From: Strigamia acuminata
Taxonomy: Eukaryota; Arthropoda; Chilopoda; Geophilomorpha; Linotaeniidae
Length of the DNA stretch: 64,000 nucleotides
Assembly: GCA_949358305.1 (NCBI GenBank)
Contig: OX442315.1
Coordinates: forward strand, 4,712,001-4,776,000
Direction: 5' to 3'
Part shown: in pieces, positions 1 to 9,580 of the stretch
Numbering within the stretch: the stretch's first letter is position 1
Layout of the letters: each line of letters begins with the position of its first letter
Made by a program: the position numbers and the translations under genes
Notes under the pieces: generated by a model
Database searches by the model: none
What the model saw: only the letters and a program-made list of their open reading frames with translations
Told to the model about the DNA's origin: nothing

Positions 1-1404
1 CATCAAAAATTCAGACTTGGGTGGACAGGTGGTGACCACCGAGTTGGAATGAACGATTTCCTCGACGCCTTCTGCAGGTTTTGGAGTGTCGCATATGTGG
101 GTGTGATGTGTCCCCTCACAGCTGTAACATTTCATTCGGGTTCTGCATTCTTCCGTTTTATGGGGCACCTTTCCCAAGCATCGCAGGCAGATTCCCTTCT
201 TTTGCAGTCTTTTGCGTCTTTCTTCCATCGAGAGTGGACATCGTTTTCAGTTGTGTTCTGTGGAATCACAAAATTGGCATTTTATTATTATTACCGATAA
301 TTGTGACGCTGATCCAGATTGAGGCTCCTTTTCTTTTCGTTTGAATTTTCCTTTATTGTTGTGGGCGTTATCCGTGTATGACGATTTGTTTGTTGTCACA
401 TCAGGTTTTGTTTGAGTTTTCAACATGTCGTATTTGGCGTGCTTAGCGATGTAGCTGCTCAGCCAATCCATCAGTCTTGTTACCGATCTCTCTCCGTCGC
501 AGTCTTTGTCGTACTCCATGATCACGTTGCGTGGTATAGCGGACGACAGCACGTTGAAAATGGTACGCTGAATTTCTGCCAGTGGTACCTCGATGTTCGC
601 CAAATTTTCGATGTTGATCTCTACGTGTCGGTGTAGTTTCTGGAGCCCCATCCTATCTCGATCGCTGTTGACTAAAGGTAGGTTGATTAAATTTGACAAA
701 TATTTGTTTTCAAGAACGATCTTGTCGCCATATTTTTTTTGTAGGCGTGTGATCGCAATATTATAGTTGCCAGCTGTAATCTCTAACGCTTTGATGTCAT
801 CCAACGCATCCTCTACCAAATGTGTCCTTAAATGTAACAGTTTATGAGTTCCGTCCAGTTGTTCGTCGTCGCCAACTTGGATGGAAAATGTCTTCCAAAA
901 TCCGCCCCACTCCTCCGGTTTGCGCCCGTCGAATTTGGGAATTTCTAGCGGTTTGCGCTTGATGTGTTGCTGGCCGTTTGTCGGTGTCACACGTGGCGTC
1001 GCCGCCGTCACTGCTGCGGTAATGGCCGCCGCAAGTGCGTCAATGTTCGCCGCTGGTTGTGCTTCCGCGTCCGGTCTTAAATTCTGGGGCGGAACGGGTG
1101 GAAAATATGTTTGAATGTACCTTGCTAATTCCGCTCTTGTCGCGGCCAAACGGTCTTCCAACGCGTCGAGTGCCTGTACCGTGTCGTCAATTTCCTGATC
1201 AGATTTGGCTTGATCCAAGGTGGCGTTGAACGTTGTTTGGGCTCGTTTTTGTTTCTGCTCGAGCTGCTGCATCCACAGTTCAATTGTGGCTTGCGCGATC
1301 GCTGCTCGTCCGGTTAGCGCGGCGGTTATTGTAGCTAGGAGCGTCTCGGTGACCAATATGGCCGCTCTGAACGCTCTGTTCTTCAACTCAAAAACTCTCA
1401 CCAT
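1..1404 (-). pseudogene. BEL/Pao retrotransposon gag, partial and broken
   Basis: The reading frame starts with the ATG at 1404 and runs to the left edge. It matches, nearly residue for residue, the N-terminal part of the intact BEL/Pao polyprotein at 40896-46184: a gag-type N-terminal domain followed by a Cys/His zinc-knuckle region ([10 protein letters not shown] near residue 376). A CGA-to-TGA change puts a stop at 247-249, after which the same frame stays open to base 1. The protein would package element RNA. Protease, RT and integrase would lie left of the window. The single stop and a shortened LTR mark this as an older relative of the element at 40157. Confidence 0.88.
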
Positions 1405-1460
1405 TTTGGATAACTTGGATTAGATGGGAAATTAAGTAGCTCCCGGGTTTTCGGCACCAA

Positions 1461-2011
1461 TGTTAAATTTGAAGTAATTTAAGTTCACCCAAATTTACCA
1501 ATTAAATACTAAAGTCTCTGGATACAAATGATAAAGTAACTTGAGGTTTTGATGAAATTGCAAATGGCGTTGGAGAGAAGAACTGACACAACTACACTTT
1601 TGAGGGGTAAAAAAGTACACTAATTTTATTCTATTTTAAACAAAGCAAAATGGGTAAAAGAATGTGGATGACACGTTCAGAGCACCAATGAAAACGGTGC
1701 TCACAAGTTAGGGAAAACCCCACTAATCAAAGGATTAACTTGGGGGTAAAAACCTTGGACCAAACTAGAACAGGTCAATACACTCAAAATGTCAGGTAAT
1801 AATTATTAGTAAAGCTTTCACAACTTTAGATCAAAACATAATATTGAAGTACAAAAATAAGAAACAATAAATTCCCTAAATCACTCAAATCAATTATAGA
1901 CAACAAACATCAATATAAAAATGCAACAACAAATCAAAGTAATATATTAAAACACAGAACAGCAAATCAAACAACAGTCCATGTTAAGTGTAAAATCACT
2001 CGATTTTCACA
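1461..2011 (-). repeat. 5' LTR of the left-edge BEL/Pao element
   Basis: Read on the minus strand this block begins TGTGAAAATCGAGTGATTTT and ends ...AATTTAACA, directly followed by the primer-binding sequence TGGTGCCGAAAACCCGGGA. Both ends match the 684-bp LTRs of the intact BEL/Pao copy, but this LTR is only 551 bp, so it carries internal deletions. The other LTR and the target-site duplication lie outside the window. Confidence 0.85.
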
Positions 2012-2227
2012 AATATCGTTATGCTTGAATGCATTAAAAATTGCGTGCAACATTATTCATGGATTCCTTTTAAAAACATGTTAATAAATTCAATTATTCA
2101 GAGCTACAGTGACGAAAATTATACATAATTAGTGGAATGAATAAATTGAGAAAGATAATTTTGCTGTGTTGAATATGTAAATATATTTCAATGTTATATA
2201 TTATATATATTTGTTATATATTTTGTT
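2012..2227. other. AT-rich spacer
   Basis: I see no gene here. The phrase TTGAATATGTAAATATATTT near 2170 recurs twice at 36370-36520, so part of this spacer belongs to a dispersed repeat. Confidence 0.4.
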
Positions 2228-3076
2228 TTATATTTCAATGTTATAAACCTGTGGTTGTTTGGATAGCAACGAATGTTTGAAAACTGTTGCATCATGGACG
2301 CTGGCTGGAAATCCTGTGATGACATGGCGAATCACCTTGTTATAATCAACTGTCAGTTGCACCTGCACAGCGTATTTCTTTTTCCTAGAAAAATATGCTG
2401 CTGGGTCAGCATCTTCTCTGGGTTTTGTGTACATAACAGCATCAGTCCCATCCACAAATGCAATGCATCCAGGAAACCCACACATTTCCATTTTATTACT
2501 AATCGTTTCACGCTCCTGTTGGGATGGCCATTTGATTTTTAGAGGTAGCATGGAATAAAACACATGGATTACTCTAGTAGTGTAGTTAACTACACTTCCT
2601 TCAGAAATGCCAAACTTTGTTGCAATGTTGGCGTTAGATGCAACATTGCCTGAATGGCCAAATCTGTACAGGGCAACTGCTAATTGGAGTCCAACAGGTA
2701 CGGATGGACGACCTTTATTTTCTAATGGTCGATTTAATGATGGATGGTCGATTCAAAATAAATTCAAAATGAATAAATAAATAAATAAATAAATAAATTC
2801 AAATAAATGAGTTAAATTATAGTCAAAATACTACTTAATGTAATTACCTTCAATTAAATTTAATACATATTGGAATGAATCCCAGCCCATTCGCATTTGA
2901 ATCCGGAATCTTCTTTCATCTGTCTTGTTCAAAAAATTCATGACCCACTTCCTAGATTTCATGACTGGTAAACGTTTAATTGAGTATCGACAAGTATTAA
3001 ATAATCGTTTAAAAATAAAATACTCCTCCATTTGATCAAAAAGGTCAGTTTCATCATCAAACAGCATGCAAAACAT
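2228..3076 (-). pseudogene. PIF/Harbinger-like transposase remnant, two exons
   Basis: Exon 1 (about 3076-2848) carries a typical N-terminal stretch ending ...SFQYVLNLIEG and a GT donor. Exon 2 (about 2740-2228) includes GCIAFVDGTDAVMY and KKKYAVQVQLTVDY...ASVHDATVFKHS, the first two acidic positions of a DDE_4/Harbinger nuclease. The frame stops after QPQVYNIEI, before the third catalytic residue, so the C-terminus is lost. The intron holds an (AAAT)n microsatellite. A Tc1-like element inserted at a TA at 3076-3077 cuts exon 1, and possible 5' coding continues near 7699-7720. HARBI1-type host genes are an alternative, but the truncation favours a dead transposon. Confidence 0.72.
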
Positions 3077-3560
3077 ACAGTGGTGGAAAAAAGTTTGAGA
3101 CCACTACAGGTTTTTTAGTTGCAAGTCAAATTTTGATGCCAATTCTTGCAGTTGTTACACCAAATTCTGCATTTGTTTCACCACATTCTAAAGCAATATG
3201 CTACTCTTCTTCCATTTAGAGATGATATTAATGTTCCAATGTTTGAATTTCACCAAATTATGCTCCTACCCATGCTAAGGACAACACTAAATAATCTAAA
3301 ATATTTAGTTAATTCAATGACAAATAGGTTCATTATAGTTATTAGAATGAATAGGAAGCATACCAAACATTAGAAATGAAAATTGGTTATATTTTTGATG
3401 ATTTAGAGCACACGGTCTCAAACTTTTTTCCAGCATAAATGACATTTTTTGAACAATTTTTTTTATTTCTTAAATTTGATTTGAGCTATTGTCTTATAAT
3501 TTTAAACAATGCTTTATTGTCATGATATAAACCTGTAAATAAATTTTCAAGTCAAAATTG

Positions 3561-4147
3561 TGTCGTAACCTTGGTTTCCGGTAAATAAACTTACACAATA
3601 TCTTACTAATAAACCTTTTATTTCACACTGTAATATTACAATAATACTTAACAATGTTGTGGTCTCGGATCCTTGTCGGCGGATACGATTTGTTGCTGCA
3701 CGGCAGTCTTACACGTGGCTTCTGGTTGTCTAGGGTTAATGGCGTCCTGGCAAAACACGTGTTCGCAAAACGCTTCGGCGATGGTGAGATATTTCGGTCG
3801 TAGTTTTGCTACGACAAATATCTTTGGCTTGGTGTTACAGATGACTTGGGCAACTGGCATCGGTCCTCTATCAATCCGTGGTGTTCGGCCTGAAAGGTGA
3901 GGTGTGATGCTACTGTTGCTGCGATATATCTGTAAGTGGCGCTTCCGGTCAAAACACGGGTTTAAATACCCCCTAATGACCGGAAATGACGTATTTGCAT
4001 AAATTCGGGGAATTATGCAAAATGGCTGACGTCATCATGTTGATTCCGCAGAAACGGTAAAACTAGTATAGCTAGTTTTCTCGTAATAATCTGACGATTA
4101 ATTATTGTAAATACTAAAAACACTTTTGTGACCTCGTGGTCACCACA
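3561..4147 (-). repeat. 3' LTR of the gag-only element
   Basis: This 587-bp direct repeat matches 7056-7642 except for about two bases (A/G near 3687 and T/G near 4097). It ends with an inverted TGTGGTGACCAC/GTGGTCACCACA-type terminus. Confidence 0.93.
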
Positions 4148-4226
4148 CGTCCCCTCCTCAGCAATGTCGTTATAAAATAAAAAGATAAATGACATTGCGA
4201 AATTTCTCTTAAAAAATGTTTTTTGA

Positions 4227-4600
4227 CTACATCTTCCTCTCGAGTGACTCCTTGAGGGCACTCATAGAAGGAGGTGGGGTGGTTCTTCTTCTGCCAGTGG
4301 TTGAGCCACGGTATTTTAATTTTTCGGTGGTGAAGTAGGCTGTGGTGAAATAAGCGATTTTCGTCTGTAATTCCTTAATTTGTTTTTCTAACCAATTGGT
4401 GTTTTTCCATTTGGTTTTTAATTCATCTTCCGAATCTGAGTCGCTGGTTTCTTTATTATCTAATTCGATTTTTAATTTATCTATTTCTTCCGTAATTATT
4501 TCGTTGATTGCTTGGTTAATTGTTTCGTTTGTGGTTCTATTCGGGGTTCGGTCTTCCGGGCGTGCAGACAGATTTATTTTTTCTCTGTCTGCTTTAACCA
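4227..4600 (-). CDS. -1 frame downstream of gag, possible frameshift extension
   Basis: After the slippery heptamer the -1 frame overlaps the gag end, has no stop through the gag TAA, and stays open for about 125 codons to a TAG at 4229-4227. The product would be acidic and helix-prone (NETINQAINEIITEEIDKLK, then SDSDSEDE) with a basic end. I recognise no enzyme domain. The frame lacks its own suitable ATG early on, which fits translation by -1 frameshifting. Extension of Gag is inference. Confidence 0.5.
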
Positions 4601-6985
4601 GTTTTTTGTCAATTCTTCAAATTTAGCTGTTAGCTTTTCTAACAATGCTTCGTTCTCGGCGGCTTTCTTCTCTTCCTTCCTCTTTTTTCGTTTCGGGCAA
4701 TCCCTCCTCCAATGTCCCACCTCGTTACAATAATTGCAAGGTCTTGTAGTAGAGTTTTCCGTCCGTGTGAATGATCGTTTTGTGAAATCCCTTTTTTCGT
4801 AATGCTTGTCACTCTTTGGGTTGTGATGCTCGGTTTTATTCGCGTCGCCCTCTGAGTTCTGCTCGGAGTCGTCTTCTTCACTTTTTCTCCCGTCTTCGAA
4901 ATTAGGTGTATCGGTTTTCGTACTAGCTCGATAAGCTTTAGGGGCTGGTATCGGGTTCGAGGTAGTCTTGTCGTTGGACTTCTTTGGTGGGGCCGCCTCT
5001 ATGTCTCCGTTTAGGAACGTTCGCGACCGGATTAATCGCCCTGCGTCGTTATTTCTGGCGTGGATTCGCTGTATGCGAAGTTGGACTAATTTTCTTTCTT
5101 CCGGTGTTAGAGCGTCTGTGTACCGGTCATTTACTTCTTCGGGACGTTTATCGACAAATTTCAACAGTTGTTCGAAGCTGTCGGTTGTTGGAGCGTTCAT
5201 GTCGCGAAGCACCTTTTTGGATGCCTCGTTCAATCCTTTATCAAAAATTAGTCGTTGAGCGTAAGCGTCCAGCGGAGTATACAGTTCATTGAACAGACTT
5301 TTAGCTCGCAGAAAATAGGCTCGTAGCTCTTCTCCGGTCGCCTGCTGCATGAGACTGACTCGTTGTCTAATCTCTTTTTGTGTCTCGCCATATTGCGTAT
5401 TGAAGGCGACCACAAATTGCTCCCAATACTTCAAGTTCGCCTCCACATACCATTCTCTCGCCTCTCCTACCAGCATTTCTGGCAGCCCCTTAACTACCAT
5501 TTCGTCTGGTTCGGCTCCGAGTCTCGAGATGGTGAGTGCCACCTCATTTAGAAATTTATTTCCTGCCCTCCACGTACCGTCGAATTTCATCAGGCGCAGC
5601 TGGGGCCACTTGATGTTTCGGTCTTTGTTATCTAACGCCCAGCGGTCGGCTGAATATTTTCGGAGTAGGTTTTCATTCTGTTCGTCTCGTTCATCCAAGT
5701 CTTGGTTTCGGCCGGTCCGTGAATCGGCACGTATGTGTTCTTCTATCATTCGTAATCGCTCTTCCAATATGGGGTCGGATTGGCTCTGACTCCCATAACT
5801 CGGTGAAATATTTCCGTTTTGAGGAAGGAATTGGTGGTTTTGCGAAGAATTCTGGTGTTGAGGGGAATTCTGATTAGTTAAAGCTGGCGAAGTCGCAGTC
5901 AGCTGTGTTCCGGGGGGAAAGGTCCCATTCACAGCTGTTCCGCTCAGGATCCCGTTATTTTGTTTTATTAATACGGTTGATTTTCTCCCTCCGTATAGTT
6001 GCGAATTGACTTTCGCGGCTTCCTTATCGGCGTCGTTAGCGGTCCTGATCTTGGCTTTTGCTGCTTCGTTAGCTGCGTCAACGTTAGCTTTAACTGTTCG
6101 TATGTCATCGAGGCTTGGCATTGCCAACCTATCTTGTCCTTGCTGATTCCGGATTTGATTACGCTGATTAATTAATCGTATCATTTCGGAATTCGGGTCG
6201 TTCGGCGTTTGGCTGGTGTGGCCAGCTTTAGCGGCGAAAGATTGCGCGAATGCCCATGACTGTCTTCCTCGATTGTTCCGATTGTCTTGCCGAAAAGCCT
6301 CCAAAAATTCGTTCTGGATTTCGACTGGCTCGTCTACGATACTGGCCCATCCCTGGACGTGAATTCCTTTCGAGGTCATCGAATCGGCCTCGCTTTCGTT
6401 GTCCGCGTCGGAACCGGTTTGGGTCGAATCGCACGAGTCGGTTGTTTGGCCACTGGTCTTTTGGCGTTTGACGCTCCTTCTTCCCCGTCTGGCAGCTCGT
6501 TTTTCTGCTCGTTCCCTGGTTAGACGAAGTATCATTTCCATCTGGGCCAGGGGATCTCCATTTTCATCGAATGGTATTCCTTCTAACCGAGCGATTGTAT
6601 AAGCTTCCATACATTGATTGATTTGGGATCGCGTCGAATTATATCCGTGTTGAATGGTTACTCGATTGTGTTGAGCTCCGTCGTCTTGGTCAAATAGGCT
6701 AAACCCGTCTTGACTTTTGTCGGATTTGTTATCGTTTATCGGTGGGTTAGGCTCTACGCTCTTCGGCGTTTTTTCAATCGGTGTTTTGCCGACGGCCGTT
6801 TTCTCGACGTGGCTCGGCGTCTTGGTAACTCGGTTTCTTTCTACGGGTTCCGGCGGCGTCGTATTTAACTTCGGGCTGGCTAACGCTTCGGCTGCCGCCT
6901 TGGCTTTTTCCATGGCGGCTTTTCGGGCGCTTGCGGTCGGAGGTTTTCGGTTCTTATTACTTTTCGTCATTTCGATGGTTTGCAA
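4574..6985 (-). CDS. gag: Gag polyprotein of the gag-only LTR element
   Basis: The 803-residue frame is uninterrupted. The N-terminal 440 residues are low-complexity, rich in Lys, Pro, Asn and Gln. Residues about 465-620 resemble a retrotransposon gag capsid (WRAGNKFLNEV, AREWYVEA, then a helical stretch). A single CCHC knuckle, CNYCNEVGHWRRDC, lies near residue 750, inside a basic tail. The protein should form the particle and bind element RNA. The start at 6985 is the first ATG after the primer-binding site. It is large for a gag because of the long N-terminal extension. No pol follows. Near its end the sequence A-AAA-AAC (plus strand 4601-4607) sits in the zero frame as a canonical -1 slippery heptamer. 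Confidence 0.88.
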   Translation of the reverse strand: MQTIEMTKSNKNRKPPTASARKAAMEKAKAAAEALASPKLNTTPPEPVERNRVTKTPSHVEKTAVGKTPIEKTPKSVEPNPPINDNKSDKSQDGFSLFDQDDGAQHNRVTIQHGYNSTRSQINQCMEAYTIARLEGIPFDENGDPLAQMEMILRLTRERAEKRAARRGRRSVKRQKTSGQTTDSCDSTQTGSDADNESEADSMTSKGIHVQGWASIVDEPVEIQNEFLEAFRQDNRNNRGRQSWAFAQSFAAKAGHTSQTPNDPNSEMIRLINQRNQIRNQQGQDRLAMPSLDDIRTVKANVDAANEAAKAKIRTANDADKEAAKVNSQLYGGRKSTVLIKQNNGILSGTAVNGTFPPGTQLTATSPALTNQNSPQHQNSSQNHQFLPQNGNISPSYGSQSQSDPILEERLRMIEEHIRADSRTGRNQDLDERDEQNENLLRKYSADRWALDNKDRNIKWPQLRLMKFDGTWRAGNKFLNEVALTISRLGAEPDEMVVKGLPEMLVGEAREWYVEANLKYWEQFVVAFNTQYGETQKEIRQRVSLMQQATGEELRAYFLRAKSLFNELYTPLDAYAQRLIFDKGLNEASKKVLRDMNAPTTDSFEQLLKFVDKRPEEVNDRYTDALTPEERKLVQLRIQRIHARNNDAGRLIRSRTFLNGDIEAAPPKKSNDKTTSNPIPAPKAYRASTKTDTPNFEDGRKSEEDDSEQNSEGDANKTEHHNPKSDKHYEKRDFTKRSFTRTENSTTRPCNYCNEVGHWRRDCPKRKKRKEEKKAAENEALLEKLTAKFEELTKNWLKQTEKK

Positions 6986-7035
6986 ATGTCAAACCGTAAG
7001 ATACGTTTATTTAAAATAGTCTGATTAGTCAAACT

Positions 7036-7053
7036 ATCCCGGACGGGCCCCCA
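7036..7053 (-). promoter_or_regulatory. Primer-binding site (tRNA-Pro type)
   Basis: Two bases inside the 5' LTR the minus strand reads TGGGGGCCCGTCCGGGAT. This differs at one position from the well-known proline-tRNA primer-binding site of gammaretroviruses. Its place next to the LTR supports the orientation of the element. Confidence 0.8.
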
Positions 7054-7142
7054 CGTGTCGTAACCTTGGTTTCCGGTAAATAAACTTACACAATATCTTA
7101 CTAATAAACCTTTTATTTCACACTGTAATATTACAATAATAC

Positions 7143-7355
7143 TTAACAATGTTGTGGTCTCGGATCCTTGTCGGCGGATACGGTTTGTTGCTGCACGGCA
7201 GTCTTACACGTGGCTTCTGGTTGTCTAGGGTTAATGGCGTCCTGGCAAAACACGTGTTCGCAAAACGCTTCGGCGATGGTGAGATATTTCGGTCGTAGTT
7301 TTGCTACGACAAATATCTTTGGCTTGGTGTTACAGATGACTTGGGCAACTGGCAT
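7143..7355 (-). CDS. 70-codon upstream frame inside the LTR
   Basis: A frame starting MPVAQVICNTKPKIF lies downstream of the LTR TATA-like box, in sense with the element, and is kept in both LTRs (also 3860-3648) with one substitution (T/I). I recognise no domain. It could be an upstream ORF tuning gag translation, or simply chance: LTR identity alone would preserve it. Confidence 0.3.
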   Translation of the reverse strand: MPVAQVICNTKPKIFVVAKLRPKYLTIAEAFCEHVFCQDAINPRQPEATCKTAVQQQTVSADKDPRPQHC

Positions 7356-7455
7356 CGGTCCTCTATCAATCCGTGGTGTTCGGCCTGAAAGGTGAGGTGT
7401 GATGCTACTGTTGCTGCGATATATCTGTAAGTGGCGCTTCCGGTCAAAACACGGG

Positions 7456-7529
7456 TTTAAATACCCCCTAATGACCGGAAATGACGTATTTGCATAAATT
7501 CGGGGAATTATGCAAAATGGCTGACGTCA
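7456..7529 (-). promoter_or_regulatory. LTR promoter: CRE, octamer and TATA-like box
   Basis: In sense order on the minus strand the LTR has TGACGTCA (7529-7522, a full CRE), ATGCAAAT (7495-7488, an octamer) and TATTTAAA (7463-7456, TATA-like), spaced as in a polymerase II core promoter. An AATAAA near the LTR's 3' end fits poly(A) signalling. The same set is present in the other LTR. Function is inferred from motifs only. Confidence 0.6.
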
Positions 7530-7699
7530 TCATGTTGATTCCGCAGAAACGGTAAAACTAGTATAGCTAGTTTTCTCGTAATAATCTGACGAGTAATTAT
7601 TGTAAATACTAAAAACACTTTTGTGACCTCGTGGTCACCACAATTGGACTTTCAACTAAGAAACCTGTAGTGGTCTCAAACTTTTTTCCACCACTGTAG

Positions 7700-8034
7700 T
7701 CCACAAATCAAATTTTCGAAAAAAAATCTGTCTTCTATAGGGTGTCCCAAAAATAACGCAAGATTTGAATTAGCCGCCATTTGTGCAGTAAATTGTTGGC
7801 AACCCTGAAACAACAACGATTTGACAGCTGAAAGTTTAGGGTTTTATCTGCCGAAATTGGATTATATTGATGTGGCCAATATGTGGTTTCAACAAGACGG
7901 TTCAACATGCCATATTGCCATACATAAGGTGGGTCAGGATGGAAACAATTGAATTACTGCATGAGACATCACCGGTTTCGGTGATCAGAATTGGCCTCTT
8001 TTTCTTGCAGTAATTCGATTGGTGGACAAATCCA
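7700..8034 (+). pseudogene. mariner-family transposase fragment
   Basis: Around 7843-7925 the plus strand encodes LPKLDYIDVANMWFQQDGST followed by CHIAIHK. QDGSTCH is the second catalytic aspartate motif of mariner transposases (QDGATxH). A frameshift follows near 7940, after which METIELLHETSPVSVIR continues the family pattern. The leader GGGTGTCCCAAAAATAACGC near 7740 resembles the upstream sequence of such elements. Only a C-terminal part remains and it is dead. Confidence 0.62.
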
Positions 8035-8106
8035 AAATTGCAAAATTGCTAAAATTGCAAATTTGCAAAATTACCTTAATTAATGAAACCCCCTATTGTT
8101 CTTTAG

Positions 8107-8234
8107 AACAGAAGGATTAGCGGTAGACAATTGGACACCAGAATCCATGTATTCCCAGGTCACTTCAGAGATTAGAGAGTCCAGACCTAGCAGAAGACTT
8201 GGTCCAAAAGAGCCCAATTGGTTCTCTTCAACAG
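8107..8234 (+). CDS. Possible internal exon, function unknown
   Basis: A pyrimidine-rich acceptor (CCCCCTATTGTTCTTTAG) precedes, and a strong donor (CAG|GTAAGTAAT) follows, a 128-bp segment with one open frame (EGLAVDNWTPESMYSQVTSE...). The product is polar and I recognise no family. No partner exon is visible nearby. It may be a host exon, an exon of a mobile element, or chance. Confidence 0.3.
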
Positions 8235-8647
8235 GTAAGTAATATGGCAGTTATTATTGAGATATTGATTCAATGGAATCAATATCAATTATTAACAAGT
8301 ATTTAAAGTTATTCAACTCAATAAAATATATAATAACTCCTTGATTAGAATTATTTACAATGCTCGTAATTTAATCAAATTACGCGCTGTTTAATCAAAT
8401 AACGCCATCTGGCGGTAAATCGCCAATTATACGGTTTTATAACCGTCACAAGAGAATAAACAACAATAAACTCTTTAAAGTAATTTTCAGCGTAGTACCA
8501 AAATATAGTTGTTTATTTACTTTATTTTAGCATTATTAGGCCTAACAAAATAACAACTGGAATTAGAAAATCGTCGTCACTATTATGAATCTGAAGAAAA
8601 AAGAACATTGCATCGTCGTCAAATCGTCTCTCTATAAATTAGTCGAT
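8235..8647. other. AT-rich spacer
   Basis: I see no gene. There is a short run of similar phrases (CGCCATCTGGCGGTAAATCG near 8402). Confidence 0.3.
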
Positions 8648-8888
8648 TATATAAGTCTGGAAGTCTCACGTTAGCGAGATTCGAAGAGATGCTCAACTGT
8701 TGTTCACTGCGCAGTCCATTGCGCAACGGCTTACCAAAGTGACAACACGACGAGCAACACGAGCTTGTTTCGAGACCTACTGTGCGGTTAGCTTACCGGT
8801 ATTTAATTGTGTTTCACTGGCGGATCGTGCGAGTTATTATTTCGACTCACCATTACTCAGCTGAATCTTGTGATCATCGAAACGAAAG
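8648..8888 (+). promoter_or_regulatory. Possible promoter and 5' non-coding exon
   Basis: TATATAAG at 8648-8655 is followed by about 230 bp, richer in GC than its surroundings, that end in a consensus donor AACGAAAG|GTAAGTTAC. The only ATG opens 17 codons, so it would be a leader exon. It could serve the exon at 8107 only if the order were rearranged, so its gene is unknown. The call rests on the TATA box and donor alone. Confidence 0.28.
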
Positions 8889-9360
8889 GTAAGTTACTAT
8901 GTTACTATGTAGTCTGTAGTTTAAGGCGATGATATCGAACTAATCATGTAAGTATTCAGTGGCAAGATTTTGTAAATAGTCACATGACCAGACAGGCCAG
9001 AAAATAGAATACAGAAAAATAAACGTTTATTTGTGTGAAACAAAACATTTGAAAACTGGGTACACTTCACGCAATATCTTTCTAACACATGTTTCGGTGA
9101 TATTTTGTCAATAGTTTGTTTTTTCGGTCACGTATCAGTCACGTTTATTCAATTTTTGGCTTTGCGCTCGAACAACCCAAAACGTTAGCACTGACGGGGG
9201 CGGAAAATGATCCGAAATACGTTGGCGGATGATGGAGTACTTTCGATATAAGGTCCCACTGTGTACTCTGACTAGCGCCAAATTAAGCATTTAAGGGGAT
9301 CCTAGAAAAAATTTTTTCCTAGCTGCTTGTAGCATAATTTAAATCATTTTTTGGTCAAAA

Positions 9361-9580
9361 ATTGAATTTCTTGGCCTGAAATTGAATTTCTTGGCCTGAA
9401 ATTGAATTTCTTGGCCTGAAATTGAATTTCTTGGCCTGAAATTGAATTTCTTGGCCTGAAATTGAATTTCTTGGCCTGAAATTGAATTTCTTGGCCTGAA
9501 ATTGAATTTCTTGGCCTGAAATTGAATTTCTTGGCCTGAAATTGAATTTCTTGGCCTGAAATTGAATTTCTTGGCCTATG
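9361..9580. repeat. 20-bp tandem array, 11 units
   Basis: Eleven head-to-tail copies of ATTGAATTTCTTGGCCTGAA follow one another with almost no variation, three units per 60 bases. Because 20 bp rotates through three frames, the minus strand is open across the array as a 20-residue repeat, which is not evidence of a protein. A related 21-bp array sits at 52240-52490, at the matching place downstream of copy C. Confidence 0.95.

Larger units (their letters stand above)
3561..7642 (-). mobile_element. Gag-only LTR retrotransposon, young and complete
   Basis: Two 587-bp LTRs (3561-4147 and 7056-7642) begin TG and end CA and differ at about two positions. AATTG at 3556-3560 and 7643-7647 is the target-site duplication. 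On the minus strand the 5' LTR is followed by a primer-binding site resembling the tRNA-Pro type, and a purine tract (GAGGAGGGGACG) precedes the 3' LTR. The interior carries one 803-codon gag and a short -1 frame, with no protease, RT or integrase. It would need enzymes from a partner element. Confidence 0.92.
7056..7642 (-). repeat. 5' LTR of the gag-only element
   Basis: This is the partner of the LTR at 3561-4147. It holds the promoter and a 70-codon frame (7355-7143), and is followed on the minus strand by the primer-binding site at about 7036-7053. Confidence 0.93.
3078..7696. mobile_element. Tc1/mariner-type inverted-repeat element, split by an LTR retrotransposon
   Basis: The left end CAGTGGTGGAAAAAAGTTTG and the right end (reverse complement, ending at 7696) form an inverted repeat of about 50 bp, flanked by TA at 3076-3077 and 7697-7698. 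Between the ends, outside the LTR insertion, only about 540 bp remain, and no transposase can be read. A second partial end-like sequence (GGTCTCAAACTTTTTTCCAGC) sits near 3414. The element lies inside the Harbinger-like exon and was itself hit by the LTR element at 3561-7642. Confidence 0.78.

Noticed and set aside
4013-4261. An 82-codon frame at the 3' end of the gag-only element
   Set aside because: Most of it lies in the LTR and it is not conserved in the other LTR context. Its start is in the tail of the -1 frame.
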